Assembly: GCF_014356525.2 (NCBI RefSeq) | Contig: NC_052510.1 | Span: 20,734,532-20,798,531 of the forward strand | Source: Nilaparvata lugens | Lineage: Eukaryota > Arthropoda > Insecta > Hemiptera > Delphacidae | DNA: 64,000 nt | Direction of reading: 5' to 3' | Shown here: piece by piece, positions 11,031 to 22,264 of the stretch | Position numbering within the stretch: the first letter of the stretch is position 1 | Layout: each line of letters starts with the position of its first letter | Program-made: the position numbers and the translations under genes | The notes under the pieces: generated by a model | The model's input: only the letters and a program-made list of their open reading frames with translations | Told to the model about the DNA's origin: nothing | Databases searched by the model: none

Positions 11031-12120
11031 ATAAAAAACATGGTGAACAGTGTTCTATCTGTCTCAAGTATCGTCCAGCTAACACAGCTGAGCTGAGCTA
11101 CTGCAACCACATACTATCCCAGATTGCCATGGCAAAAAGTTGCTGCTGACTTACTGGACTTCAATGGCCAAAAGTTCATGGTTGTAGTAGATTATATTCA
11201 AAGTTGATGAATTGTAGTAGCTCTACCTTGCACCACAGCATCATTGTGATTTCACATTTCAAATCAATTTTCAGTCGTCAGGGTATCCCCATGGAATTAG
11301 TCACTGATGGTGGTCCACCCTTCTTCAAGTGCTTTCAAATCATCATGGATGACTGGGGCATAATACACAAATGACTAGTCCTATCACTCCAGTCAAATGG
11401 TATGACGAGAGTGCAGTCAAAATTGCTAAAAACATTTTGAGAAAATGTCATGACTCTAGTTCAGACATTCATTTGGCATTGCTTCACCAGCGCAATCACT
11501 AAAAGACAACATGCCTTCTCCCTCTCAATTGCTCTATTCACGGCGCTTACGGTGCAATAATCCTATTATGAAGCCCTATTGAAGCCAACATTAATTACTC
11601 ACAATATTTACAGTAACCAAGTCAAATCGAATCAAGACAACTACAAAAAACAATTTGATAAGACAGCAAGACCTTTGCCAAGCCTGAGGGTTGTGATGAT
11701 GTCCTCTACGAATTAAATCCGTCTAGTAATTGGCTACCAGGAAGGATTACTGGTATTGGTGCAAATCCTCGATCATACTAGTCACATCACGCTGTGGCAC
11801 TACCTATACCAGAAACCGATGCCATCTTCTTAACCAGCCTTTCCACCAAATAACATTTATGTCTCCCATGATGGAAATCAGTTCAGTAATGATTTTATTA
11901 GAAAGAAAATGTATTTATCTACTCCTATCATGACACAAAGCATTACACAGGATACGGAACCATTAGATGGATTCGGGGGTTTTGAGAATAATAATGATGG
12001 TGGTGTCCCCAACCCCCTGAGATTGACAAAACTGTTTCAGTGGCAAGAGATGGTAAAAGAGTATCTAGGCCCCCACGTCGTTTTTCATTTTCTGATTTTC
12101 AATTATGTCTCAACCTGATG
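11031..12120 (+). pseudogene. Gypsy integrase remnant, copy 1
   Basis: This corresponds to 15813-16920 of copy 2: integrase zinc-binding Cys residues, catalytic core and C-terminal domain. It is recognisable at the nucleotide level but the frame changes every few dozen bases. Compared with copy 2 the differences are almost all single-base deletions, with few substitutions. The RNase H and the N-terminal part of integrase are missing, because about 1.04 kb present in copy 2 (14771-15810) is absent here. Confidence 0.75.
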
Positions 12121-12378
12121 AAGCATATACAAGTATTATATTATTTCTTATGTTTCAAATCTCATGTTTAAATAGTTAGTGTGCAGTGTCTTATCATACT
12201 AGTGTATATTCTATTCCAATTTATTTTAACTATGAAGTTATTCTTGCTTATGCCACTTGCCAACCATTTTTGTATTTTAGTCAATGTATGTCAGTCTGTC
12301 AATGTATAATGGTTTAATGACAATGTCAGTCATATATTATAATTATATTCATCAATATCATTCATATAAAAAAGAGCA

Positions 12379-12576
12379 TGTTGTATGTTGGTACTGATTC
12401 ATTCATTCAGTTGGCAAGAAGAGAAGAAAGCGCGGGCCAAGCCTGGGTGAATCGTTATGAGGTTTTGTATGACCTGAACTGTTTTGTCTTCTTGTCTATG
12501 TCTTCATGTCTATTTGTCTAATTAATAAACAACTTGTCAAATTACTAATCGTCTACTTATTCAACAAAACACAACA
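12379..12576 (+). repeat. Gypsy LTR 2 (shared, internal)
   Basis: 198 bp, virtually identical to LTR1. It is preceded by the polypurine-like AAAAAAGAGCA and followed by a second primer-binding site, so it serves as 3' LTR of copy 1 and 5' LTR of copy 2. Confidence 0.9.
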
Positions 12577-12591
12577 TGGTGTCAGAAGTGG
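12577..12591 (+). promoter_or_regulatory. Primer-binding site, copy 2
   Basis: The same TGGTGTCAGAAGTGG directly after LTR2 as after LTR1. Confidence 0.7.
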
Positions 12592-12638
12592 TTTGTGAAT
12601 TGATGATTAAGTTCAAGTAAGTTATGTACGGTACTACG

Positions 12639-13590
12639 ATGTCAATAAACAATATGCTGCCGATGAACAATATTTTACCCCTTGCAATTATTACGGGTGA
12701 TGTGAGCCATTCCTGGTCTTCGTGGATAAAATCTTTCAAAATATTCTTGGTTGCTTCAGGGCTCGATGAAGCTTCGGAAAAACGGAAAGTTGCATTACTA
12801 TAAGCGTCAATAGGCCCTTCCGCGTTGACAATTTTCAATTTATTTAACGTCGACGAGTCTACTGTGAAGTTTACGGACTTATGTGACTTGTTTTCAAAGC
12901 ATTTTACACCAAAAAGGAACATTACAATATTGGACGACATAAGTTTCTATCACGAAAACAGTCGTCTGCAGAATCTGTTGATGAATTTGTCACAGCACTT
13001 CAGAACTTGAGTCTTTCATGTGAATTCGAAAAACTCCGCGAAAGTTTGGTAAGGGACATGTTAATATGTGGACTTTATAGAAATAATATGTATATGAAAG
13101 AACGACTCCTTCAAGAAATGATTTAACCTTGGACAAGGCTCTCAATATTTGTAAATCACTTGAGCTAACTCAATCTCATGCAAACATTTTGGAACAGTCT
13201 TCTACCGGTGAGTCAGTGCCAGTTCTTCTGTGTGAAAATTTCAGTTCACAGTCATCATCACGTCCTAACCTATTTGTCCAGCCTGGGAGAAGAGGATATG
13301 GTGAAAGGGCTAATGAATCAATCAGCGGATAGCAGTATTTAAAAGTTTGTCTCATCAAATAATATACAATAGCTTTTTCCAAATCAAGGTCAGCATAATT
13401 CTAAGTTTGTCTCCTCGATTAATATACAAGAACATTTTTCAAATCAAGGTCAGCATAATTCTAAGTTATCTCCAGATGTGTGTCATAAGTGTGGCCAAAG
13501 TCATAGGTATCTGTGTTCTGCTTTTAATAAAAAAATGTAATAATTATGGTCGGCTGAATCACTTTGCCAAATATTGTAGAAGTAGGTCAG
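12639..13590 (+). pseudogene. Gypsy gag, copy 2 (broken)
   Basis: Counterpart of the copy 1 gag, start ATG at 12639. It differs by isolated one-base indels, such as a lost A near 13118 that breaks the frame upstream of LDKALNICKSLEL. It has the same zinc-knuckle pair, with Tyr replacing the second Cys of the second knuckle in both copies. That substitution is therefore a property of the element and not an error in one copy. Confidence 0.75.
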
Positions 13591-13973
13591 TGCGAGTTGT
13601 TGATAATGAACAAGATGATACTGTAGTATATACAAGTCATGTGTTTAATAATGTGAGTGCTGTTTCTGACTCAGAAGAAAATTATTTCCTGTGCAAAGTG
13701 AGTGCTGACAACAATAATTGTAGGTCAGTCAATGACAATAAGTGGCTAATTGATATGTTAATTAACAACAAAATTGTCACTTTCCAAATTGACACTGGGG
13801 CTCAGGTTAATATAATACCATATTCCAAACTCATTGAACTAGGTCTTGCTGACGGCATTTTGAGTCCTTGCTATAAAAATATATTGTCTATTTGTGGTAT
13901 GAGCCTTCCAAATAAGGGCTATTGCATTCTACATTATTTAATGGCCAACAAAAAACCATACAGTTCAATGTAG
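13591..13973 (+). pseudogene. Gypsy aspartic protease, copy 2
   Basis: Protease domain with FQIDTGAQVNIIP (about 13783-13820), in the open frame 13347-13973 that also contains nucleocapsid sequence. It reads about ten codons further than copy 1 before a stop. Confidence 0.7.
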
Positions 13974-14075
13974 TGGATACAGATTGTTCCATCATTCTAG
14001 GATTTCAAACATTTCAGGCTCTGGGTATAATAAATTAATATAAATAGTTTCACACTCAGCAGCACAGTCAGATCT

Positions 14076-14812
14076 GTGAAAAATGAAATGTGTTTTTATT
14101 CTGAAATTGTAAATAACTATGATGTTTTTGAGGGTTTGGGCTGCTTGGAAAAGCAGTGCTCACTCACTTTGAAATCAGGGGCAATACCTGTAGTGGATCC
14201 CCCACGCAAATTACGGTTTAAATTATATTCAAAAGTGAAACAAGAACTAAGTAGAATGGAGAATGACAGAGTTGTAAAGAAAGTGTCAGAACCATCAGAA
14301 TGGGTTTTTTTAATGGTAATAACTGAAAAAAGTCAGGCAACTTGATGATTTGTTTAGATCCAGAAATTTGAATAAGAATTTGATGCACTCACACTATCAA
14401 CTACCAACTTTTAAAGTGATCAGATCATGTCTATTTGGAGCCACTATTTTTAGTACTCTTGATGCATGCTCTGGTTTTTGGATAATCCCTGTTGATGATG
14501 AAAGTTCTAAACTACTGACATTCAATACTCCCTTTGGTCGTTACAAATTTTTAAGGCTCTCATTTGGTATAACTAGTGCACCTGAAATATTTCACAAAAC
14601 AATGGTTGATTGTTCTGGTGACATTGAAGGTGTCTGTATTTTCATTGATGATATTCTTGTCTATGGTCAGTCTAAAGAAGAGCATGATCGCCAATTACAT
14701 GCAGTCTTGCAAAGAGCTCATGAGATAAACATAAAATTCAATAAGTCAAAATGTGTATTTGGATCTAAAGAAATCAAATACATGGGGTCATATCTTCTCT
14801 GAATCTTGTGTT
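14076..14812 (+). pseudogene. Gypsy reverse transcriptase, copy 2
   Basis: Starts with the RT N-terminal DPPRKLRFKLYSKVKQEL. The frame shifts at an A-run near 14325, continues through DACSGFW, LTFNTPFGRYKFL and FIDDILVYG (about 14640-14665), and shifts again near 14770 (GSKEIKYMG). The connection domain follows in the frame of 14753-14950. A lost C near 14361 breaks the DPRNLN motif that is intact in copy 1. Confidence 0.8.
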
Positions 14813-14952
14813 CGACCAGATAATTCCAGAATCAAAGCTATTCAATGTATGCCAGCCCCTACAGACAAGAAAGCTGTACAGCGTTTCCTAGGCATGATTA
14901 ATTATTTAGCCCATTTATACCCAATTTGTCAGGGGAAACAGCTTCTTTAAGA

Positions 14953-15400
14953 GAACTAGTAAAAAATAATGTTCAGTGGCACTGGGAATCGAATCATCAA
15001 ACAGCATTTGAAAGGCTTAAAAATCTAATAATAACTGCCCCAGCACTGGCACATTTTGATCCCAAATGCACACATAACACTTTCTGTTGATGCCTCAAGA
15101 AATGCTGTTGGTGCAGCACTCCTCCAAAATGGAAAGCCAGTTGCCTATGCTTCTAAAACTTTAACTTCATGTCAACAAGGGTATGCTCAAATTGAGAAAG
15201 AGCTATATGCTGTAACTTTTGGATGTGTTCGATTTAGACAATACTTTATGGCCAAACTATTACTATAGAAACGGACCACTCACCCTTAGTCACCATTTGC
15301 AAAAAAATCTCTTGCAGAAGTCCCTCCTAGGTTACAGCTTATGTTGTTGCAACTTCAACCATATGATTATAATGTGGTCTACAAGCCAGGTAAACATCTT
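14953..15400 (+). pseudogene. Gypsy RNase H, copy 2
   Basis: RNase H removes the RNA strand during reverse transcription. Seen are a tether region, LSVDASRNAVGAALLQ with the first catalytic Asp (about 15083), ASKTLTSCQQGYAQIEKELYA with the catalytic Glu, and a region that should carry the TDH motif but is frame-shifted near 15266-15300. It is absent from copy 1 because of the 1.04-kb deletion. Confidence 0.7.
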
Positions 15401-17004
15401 TTAATAGCTGATGCATTATCAAGGGCCCCTTTGCCAGAAACTGATGTGTTTCTTGATGATGATATTGCAATTCATGTCAACTTGATCACCAGTAGTTTGC
15501 CAATTGCCCCAAAGACAATGATGCAGGTGCAGGAAATATCTTTAACTGATGAAACCATAATTGCTCTTAAAATGTATTGCTTGGATGGATGGCCACAGGA
15601 TAAGTCTAAAGTTATTGATTCGTGTAAGCCTTATTTCAGCTTCAAGGAGGAACTGAGTGTAGTTGATAACCTTCTTTACAGGAATAGTAGTCCAGTAATT
15701 CCTACTACCTTACATAGAGAGATATTGCAGAGGATACATAGTGGGCATATGGGCATTGAAAGAACTAAAAATTTAGTAAGAGGTGTCCTATTTTGGGCAG
15801 GTATCTCTGCAGACATAAAAAAACATGGTAGAACAGTGTTCTATCTGTCTCAAGTATCGTCCAGCTAACACAGCTGAGCTGAGCTACTGCAACCACATAC
15901 TATCCCAGATTTGCCATGGCAAAAAGTTGCTGCTGACTTACTGGACTTCAATGGCCAAAAGTTCATGGTTGTAGTAGATTATTATTCAAAGTTGATTGAA
16001 TTGGTAGCTCTACCTTGCACCACAGCAGTCATTGTGATTTCACATTTCAAATCAATTTTCAGTCGTCAGGGTATCCCCATGGAATTAGTCACTGATGGTG
16101 GTCCACCCTTTTCTTCAAGTGCTTTCAAATCATTCATGGATGACTGGGGCATAATACACAAATGACTAGTCCCTATCACTCCCAGTCAAATGGTATGACT
16201 GAGAGTGCAGTCAAAATTGCTAAAAACATTTTGAGAAAATGTCATGACTCTAGTTCAGACATTCATTTGGCATTGCTTCACCAGCGCAATACACCTAAAG
16301 ACAACATGCCTTCTCCCTCTCAATTGCTCTATTCACGGCGCTTACGGTGCAATAATCCTATTAATGAAGCCCTATTGAAGCCAACATTAATTACTCACAA
16401 TATTTACAGTAACCAAGTCAAATCGAATCAAGACAACTACAAAAAACAATTTGATAAGACAGCAAGACCTTTGCCAAGCCTGAGGGTTGGTGATGATGTC
16501 CTCTACGAATTAAATCCGTCTAGTAATTGGCTACCAGGAAGGATTACTGGTATTGGTGCAAATCCTCGATCATACTATGTCACATCACGCTGTGGCACTA
16601 CCTATACCAGAAACCGATGCCATCTTCTTAAACCAGCCTTTCCACCAAATAACATTTATGTCTCCAATGATGGAAATCAGTTCAGTAATGATTTTATTAG
16701 AAAGAAAATGTATTTATCTACTCCTATCATGACACAAAGCATTACACAGGATACGGAACCATTAGATGGATTCCGGGGTTTTGAGAATAATAATGATGGT
16801 GGTGTTCCCCAACCCCCTGAGATTGACAAAACTGTTTCAGTGGCAAGAGATGGTAAAAGAGTATCTAGGCCCCCACGTCGTTTTTCATTTTCTGATTTTC
16901 AATTATGTCTCAACCTGATGAAGCATATACAAGTTATTATATTATTTCTTATGTTTCAAATCTCATGTTTAAATAGTTTAGTGTGCAGTGTCTTATCATA
17001 CTAG
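15401..17004 (+). pseudogene. Gypsy integrase, copy 2
   Basis: N-terminal zinc-binding region: IHSGHMGIERTKNLVRGVLFW, then the CSICLKYR Cys pair, readable only after a one-base shift near 15830. Catalytic core with the DDE triad: Asp in VAADLL (about 15925), Asp in ELVTDGGPPF (about 16093) and Glu in NGMTESAVK (about 16203). A shift lies at 16162, between HK and TSPYHSQSNG. The C-terminal part contains LRVGDDVLYEL...WLPGRITGI, a GPY/F-like module. The ORF ends at 17004, about 180 bp before LTR3. No envelope-like ORF is seen. Confidence 0.8.
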
Positions 17005-17172
17005 TGTATTATTCTATTCCATTTTATTTTAACTATGAAGTTATTCTTGCTTATGCCACTTGCCAACCATTTTTGTATTTTAGTCAATGTATGTCAGTCT
17101 GTCAATGTATAATGGTTTAATGACAATGTCAGTCATATACTTATAATTATATTCATTCAATATCATTCATAT

Positions 17173-17183
17173 AAAAAAGAGCA
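17173..17183 (+). promoter_or_regulatory. Polypurine tract
   Basis: AAAAAAGAGCA immediately before LTR3, repeated before LTR2. This is the expected plus-strand primer position. Confidence 0.6.
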
Positions 17184-17381
17184 TGTTGTATGTTGGTACT
17201 GATTCATTCAATCAGTTGGCAACAAGAGAAGAAAGCGCGGGCCAAGCCTGGGTGAATCGTTATGAGGTTTTGTATGACCTGAACTGTTTTGTCTTCTTGT
17301 CTATGTCTTCATGTCTATTTGTCTAATTAATAAACAACTTGTCAAATTACTAATCGTCTACTTATTCAAAAACACACAACA
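17184..17381 (+). repeat. Gypsy LTR 3
   Basis: 198 bp with the same ends as LTR1. It shares GCAACAAG and CACACAACA variants with the solo LTR at 60321-60518, whereas LTR1 and LTR2 have GCAAGAAG and AAACACAACA. Confidence 0.9.
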
Positions 17382-17386
17382 TATGA

Positions 17387-17661
17387 TATGAACTTATTGG
17401 TTAAGTTTTAGATAAGTTTGGATAAGTTAGATTAGTTTTTATTCTGTATTTATTATTTATGCTTAGATTACTTACAATTACTTATGCTTTCCTCATACTT
17501 ATCAACTTTCTTATGTATTTGTGAATTGCATGTACTGTATCTCTCATTTTTATTTCTTTCAGTAACTTACTTTATTCGATTGTAAATGGTAGTGAAGACT
17601 GTTTTGGGCTTAATGCCTGTAGACTGTAATAGTTGTTCTGTAATAATAAATAAATAAATAA
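17387..17661 (+). other. Probable LINE 3' end with (AAAT)n tail
   Basis: Non-coding sequence ending in AATAATAAATAAATAAATAA, the form of a 5'-truncated LINE or SINE tail. It is absent at the matching position beside the solo LTR near 60.3 kb, so it is a difference between the two halves. Confidence 0.4.
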
Positions 17662-18364
17662 ATATAAGTATCGATATAATACCATACAGTAAAAATATCG
17701 TTAAAAGTATGATTCGGATGTCTGAAGTCAAATAATAAATATCGGGGGACCGAGCTTCGCTCTCGAGTGTAAAAGCTTAGAAAATTTGTAACGAAAGATT
17801 AAATTTATAGTTCATATTTATTTATTCATTTTCTCAGTCGTACAATTATTTTCATAGTTATATGAGAAGGCACAACAGGCTTATGCCCAGAACTGTCTCT
17901 TTTCAAATTTATATTACAGTCCAAGTCAAAATCTAGGTTAAGCTACTATCACTCATCAAAAAACCAATTTATCCACACTTCAAAAAGCAAACACATCATC
18001 AATTATTACAATTATTAGATATACTATGAATTCGATTTAGAATGATATACTATGTTTGCTACAATATTTGTTAATAACCTATGTACTATTCTACACTAAC
18101 ACAGCATCTAGTTACTATTTTGGACTTTCTGAAGTAAACATGTTTTCTAAAAAAAGAGAAATAAAAAAAATAATATGTAAGCTTTTCTTGCTGGATTTTT
18201 CTTCTCGTGAGATAAGCTGGATGATCCCACACATGCAGTCGTTCACTCTCTTCCATTACGGTATTGACAGACTACAAAATTTCCAGCTGTATTTCCAAAG
18301 ACGTATTTATCCTTTTAATGCCTTCCAGTGAGTTATCCCAGGGTTGAGACCTAGTGCAATCGAA
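17662..18364 (+). repeat. 0.7-kb block, direct repeat of 59610-60304
   Basis: It starts ATATAAGTATCGATATAATACC and ends CTAGTGCAATCGAA. The partner at 59610-60304 is highly similar and in the same orientation, although the arms next to it are inverted. The open frame at 18056-18331 is not convincing as a gene. Confidence 0.8.
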
Positions 18365-19712
18365 AAAAAGAATAGGCCTACAATTGAGCATAGAAACAGG
18401 TTAAGGGAAAACATGTGCCACTGTGGGAAGAAAATTGATGAAAGCAGAGAAGAAAAAGAAAAAGTTTTAACAACAACAAATATTCAAGTATAAAAGTTAA
18501 GGGATTTAAACTGTAGGTTTGATCAACTCTATAAAATTAATAAGAATCACGGACATCATATTAATATTGAATCAATCCAGAAACTGAATTCAAATTCAAT
18601 TATGAATAGCCTCAATAATGTGCCTTCTAACCTCACTAACAGGGCCATGCACATCAACACCTTCACAAATGCTATTGAATAGCCTCAGAACTCTATTAAG
18701 TGGAGAGCAGAAGTTATGAAGGGTCCTTGATCTTGGTACATGAAAGGTCCTAACTCTTCTGACATTGAATGTGGGTACCTGGAAACAAATCCTAGAGAGG
18801 AGAGCGGGTGAATTAATGTAATTTTTCAAAAGTGACACCACAAACATCAATGAAAACCTGTCACGTCTAGCCCTCAAAGAGTCCATATTGAAAAGGGATC
18901 TCAGACGTCCAGAAGGAAAACCCAAGGGACAGGCTCTTCTAAATTGCATATAAAATAGGAAGCGAAGAAGCTTATTCTGTACTTGTTCGACTCTTAATGT
19001 ATCCTGATGAGTAGAGGGACTCCAGACAATAGATCCGTACTATAGGACACTTCTGACTAGCGACTGATACAGAGCTACAACATTCTCAACATTATTGAAG
19101 CCGGTAGAGTTTATCAGAACAAAGCCCAATAGCTTGTTCGCTCTGCCAATGATGTGATCAACATGTGCTGGAAAGGACAATGTACAACTGAATACAATAC
19201 CAAGATCCTTACACATTGTTACCCTCTCCAAGCACACACCATTGATTGAGTAGGGATAACGAGCTGGATTAACCTTTCTGGAGAAAGTCATACATTTACA
19301 TTTTTTACATTGATATCAAGCTTATTCACATGGCACCACAATGCAACTCTATCAACATCAGCCAGCAAGGAATAGCAATCATCCAATCCTCTCACCTCTT
19401 TGTAGATCTTCATATCGTCAGCGAATATCAAGCACTTGGAGTTGGGTATCTGAAGTGGTAACTCATTTATTAATAGCAAGAACAAAAGGGGCCTCAGATT
19501 GCTACCCTGGAGGACACCAGACGTACTGAAATAAGCATGAGAGACCCTTCCTTGAACAGTTACAAATTTTTTTCTTTGAAACAGGTAACTTCTGAATAAA
19601 TCAACCAAAGCACTACTAAAGCCCAGCTGTGACAGCCTCTTCAACAATATACAATGATTAACACGGTCAAAGGCTTTACTAAAATCAGTATAGATCACAT
19701 CCATTTCTCCAC
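18365..19712 (-). pseudogene. Minus-strand Jockey-superfamily LINE fragment (RT), broken
   Basis: Reading leftward from 19704: DFSKAFDRVNHCILLKRLSQLGF (motif A), GVLQGSNLRPLLF (usual GxPQG altered to GVLQG, and GP to RP) and FADDMKIYKEV (active site). Then comes a frame change into 19291-19040 (KDLGIVF...HVDHIIGRANK) and another into 18949-18596 (RSLFNMDSLRARRD, SPLNRVLRLFN). The 5' part is missing, and the copy abuts the 0.7-kb block with a short T-rich 3' end at 18365. It resembles the element at 35563-37820. The right arm has no copy at the matching position, so this insertion is specific to the left side. Confidence 0.8.
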
Positions 19713-20591
19713 ATATTGCTCACTTATCTGTATCTGGGGAAAACTCAAATTAGTTCTTCGAACAATAATTACCTTGCACAATTTTTTTTTCTGAAAAGCA
19801 ACAAAAAAAATACTTATCTCAAAAACAGTTAAACAAACAACAGACAAGGTTCAAACTACTCTCAGCGTGTGTACGATCAACATCAACATTATTTTTATAA
19901 ATCATCATAATTTTTTTGCTCTCAGGGGAAACTCATCAAACAGGGTTTTCGATAAAACTTACCTTCTTCTCATATCTTCTCAACTTCCCTTCTTATCAGC
20001 ATTTTTGCAACGGTTTAGGCAGCAAAGAGAACCAATTTGGTTTCTTGAAAACCGCTTCAAAACACCAATAAGAGTATACTTTCTTTTATCCAGTGCTTAG
20101 GATTGCTGTAATCTGTAATTGAATAAGAGCGGGCAGTTTGAAACTCGAACGGGGAAGCGACTTTAATTAAAAGCAAGCAGTTGAAATGAAAGTAAACGCA
20201 AACGACACGTGTTGTTGTAATGAAGCCAAAGGATCTGGATTTTCTCCCTTTTCTTAAGTAGCCCTGGATTCTGCGTTTTCTTCTAGCCCAACTTACACAT
20301 TAATTGGAAAGTGGAAACCGTGCTTTACTGAGAAAAGTACCAGTAAGCCTATAGTAAGGTCCATGTATAATGGCAGTGAAGAAAGATAGAATAACAGCGT
20401 TGCCGATTCTGTGGCTTTTCAATAACTGTATTGCTGATGCCGTAAACTTCTATCTGATGTATAATATTAACTGTTATTTTTTCTTAGAAAAAATAATTTT
20501 TTTCAATTGTCAAGAAAAATATTTTTAAATGTAATAATAATAATAATAATAATAAATTTTTCATAATAATTAAGATTGAATATTCTCTTAA

Positions 20592-21030
20592 CTAGTAGTT
20601 CTGTGAACAGTAGACCTCACTATGTGAGGTGTATTCTGTGTATTCTCATACACAAGTACCTGATTGAAACTTTAGACCCTATGGAAATACTGCAATAGAC
20701 TGGCTTCTCCACACATCTGTGTAATCACTTGTCAGCTGATTTATGATGAATTATTCTATAGTCTGATTTTTACTCTAATATTCGCGTATGCAGGAGGCTC
20801 CTTTTTCCTTTTATATTATCCTTGAAATGCAAAATTTCCAAAAACCTTGTATATATGTCGACGCGCAATTAAAAAAGGAACATACCTGTCAAATTTCATG
20901 GAAATCTATTAAGGCGTTTCGCCGTAAATGCGCAACATATAAACATAAATAAACATTCAAACATTTAAACATTAAGAGAAATGCCAAACCGTCGACTTTA
21001 ATCTTAGACCTCACTTCGCTCGGTTAATTA
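20592..21030 (-). repeat. Interspersed ~435-bp repeat, copy a (left arm)
   Basis: In its own orientation it starts ATTGACCGAGCGAAGTGAGG and ends GTTCACAGAACTACTAG. It contains several AAATGTTT-like steps, a GCGCGTCGACGTATATACAAG core and an AAAAGGAAAAAGGAGCCTCC segment. Related copies are at 30821-31252 and 29908-30485, with mirror copies in the right arm. No TIR and no coding were found. Both ends carry TGAGGTCTA in the same direction. Confidence 0.75.
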
Positions 21031-21331
21031 TATGTTTTTGAATATATATGAGAATGTTGCAGAGCTGGAAAAGCATAGCTCTACTCGTATATGCTTTGTC
21101 GAATGATAGACAAGGATAGCAACAAACTGCCATATTATCGTGAACCTCACTATGAAGAATGGAGCTGTTTTTGTAATGTTGATCCATGTGCTGGAAAAAT
21201 GATTTGCAATAATTCTATCCACAAATAGATAAATGTGAGACTGGAAAGAACTCATCCATCATATATAAATCATTTCCAGGTTGATCTAGAGTTGAAGAAA
21301 TTAGAGTATAAAAAGTTCAAAGAAAAAAAAA

Positions 21332-21598
21332 CCAACAGCACGTGTTGTTCCCAAGCGGTCACCCATCAAATCAAATCAAAATTCATTTATTGCCAAAAAG
21401 AAAACAATTTACTCATACACATACATATACGAGCAAAATAAAAATAAAATGTTCATAATACAATATTATACATACATGCATATACATGAGAGCAGAAAAA
21501 ACCAAATTATAACCATCCAAGTACTGACCACGCCCGACGTTGCTTAAGTTCGGTGATCGAACGAGAACCGGTGTATTCAACGTGGTACGGCCGTTGGC
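21332..21598 (-). rRNA. 5S rRNA gene split by a tail-bearing insertion (left arm)
   Basis: On the minus strand, 21598-21513 matches 5S rRNA positions 1-86 (GCCAACGGCC...AGTACTTGGATGG). After about 147 unrelated bases (21512-21366), 5S resumes as TGGGTGACCGCTTGGGAA to its 3' end near 21332, followed by a T-run typical of Pol III termination. The insert ends with AATAAATG and GATTT repeats. The break is inside box C of the internal control region, so the gene should not function normally. The right arm carries the same structure. The 5S alignment is from memory of insect 5S sequence. Confidence 0.85.
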
Positions 21599-21684
21599 GA
21601 GTAAGATTCCTATTACCAAATCCCTTAACTGCTTCAAATTTATATTCTTGTAATTTATATATTTTAATTTTCATTGTAATTTAT

Positions 21685-22264
21685 CGTCGTCGTCGTCTTC
21701 TTACAGGGGTAGGCATTAATACCTGTTCCGCCTTCAAACATTCTCCCACATTTTTATTATCCGTTGTTCCGGTCCCATCCGTGGCTGTTTGAAGTTTACC
21801 AGTAAGTGAAAGATCCCCCGGGCCGCGTTACGAGCGCTGCGCAGGTTAAGTTCAATGGTGGGGCCGCCACCTTGCTGCATCTGAACTCACAGGATTGTTA
21901 TAAGGTTTACTCCCCTAGACAAGTTGCTTTAACCCAGCTGATGAGCCTTGTCTACCCAAGAAATTATGAAAGAAAAAGAAGAAGATTGGTCAAGGAAGAC
22001 CAGACAGAGAAAGTGAGGGAATAGAGAATAGCAAAAAGCTCAGTCAATAGAAGAAGCTATTCTAGATATGAGAGAGTTCCAGAGCAAAATAAGATGAAAA
22101 AGGAAGATGGGAGAAGGGTTCTGGAAGTTGGAATCATGTCGCAGATAGCACAGTCTACATGTTTTACTGTGGCAACAGTCTAGATGGAGGTGACTGCCGA
22201 TCTGACCAAAATTGTAATTTATATAAATTTTTTTTTATAAATTATATTTATATAATTTTTTTTT
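21685..22264 (+). mobile_element. Left-arm-only ~580-bp insertion with 12-bp direct repeats
   Basis: ATTGTAATTTAT occurs at 21673-21684 and again at 22265-22276, while the right arm has it once (near 57660). The segment between, starting with a (CGT)n stretch and ending in T-rich sequence, is absent on the right. A 12-bp target duplication and an AT-rich end point to retrotransposition of a truncated element. I do not recognise a protein domain; the short frame at 21806-22024 is unassigned. Confidence 0.6.

Larger units (their letters stand above)
8633..17386 (+). mobile_element. Tandem Ty3/gypsy-type LTR retrotransposon (three LTRs, two interiors)
   Basis: The order is LTR1, shortened interior (3.5 kb), LTR2, longer interior (4.6 kb), LTR3. 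All LTRs are 198 bp, start TGTTG and end CAACA. Domain order gag, protease, RT, RNase H, integrase defines Ty3/gypsy. Gag and zinc-knuckle style and the 5-bp target duplication suggest a mag-like lineage. Flanks are GATGA (8633-8637) and TATGA (17382-17386), one mismatch apart. The counterpart site near 60.3-60.5 kb has a solo LTR with a perfect TATGA duplication. A tandem three-LTR arrangement normally arises by unequal recombination between LTRs, but it can also be an assembly duplication. Confidence 0.85.

Noticed and set aside
16640..17183. Envelope gene of the gypsy element
   Set aside because: Only about 180 bp lie between the integrase ORF end and LTR3, and no signal peptide or membrane segment is seen.
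8638..17381. CRISPR-like or bacterial repeat arrays
   Set aside because: Repeats are LTRs, microsatellites and minisatellites in a eukaryotic transposon context. No spacer-repeat periodicity was seen.
21332..21598. 5S-headed SINE (SINE3-like) instead of an interrupted 5S gene
   Set aside because: Kept only as an alternative. After the tail the 5S sequence resumes in register to its 3' end and terminator, which fits insertion into a gene better than a composite SINE.
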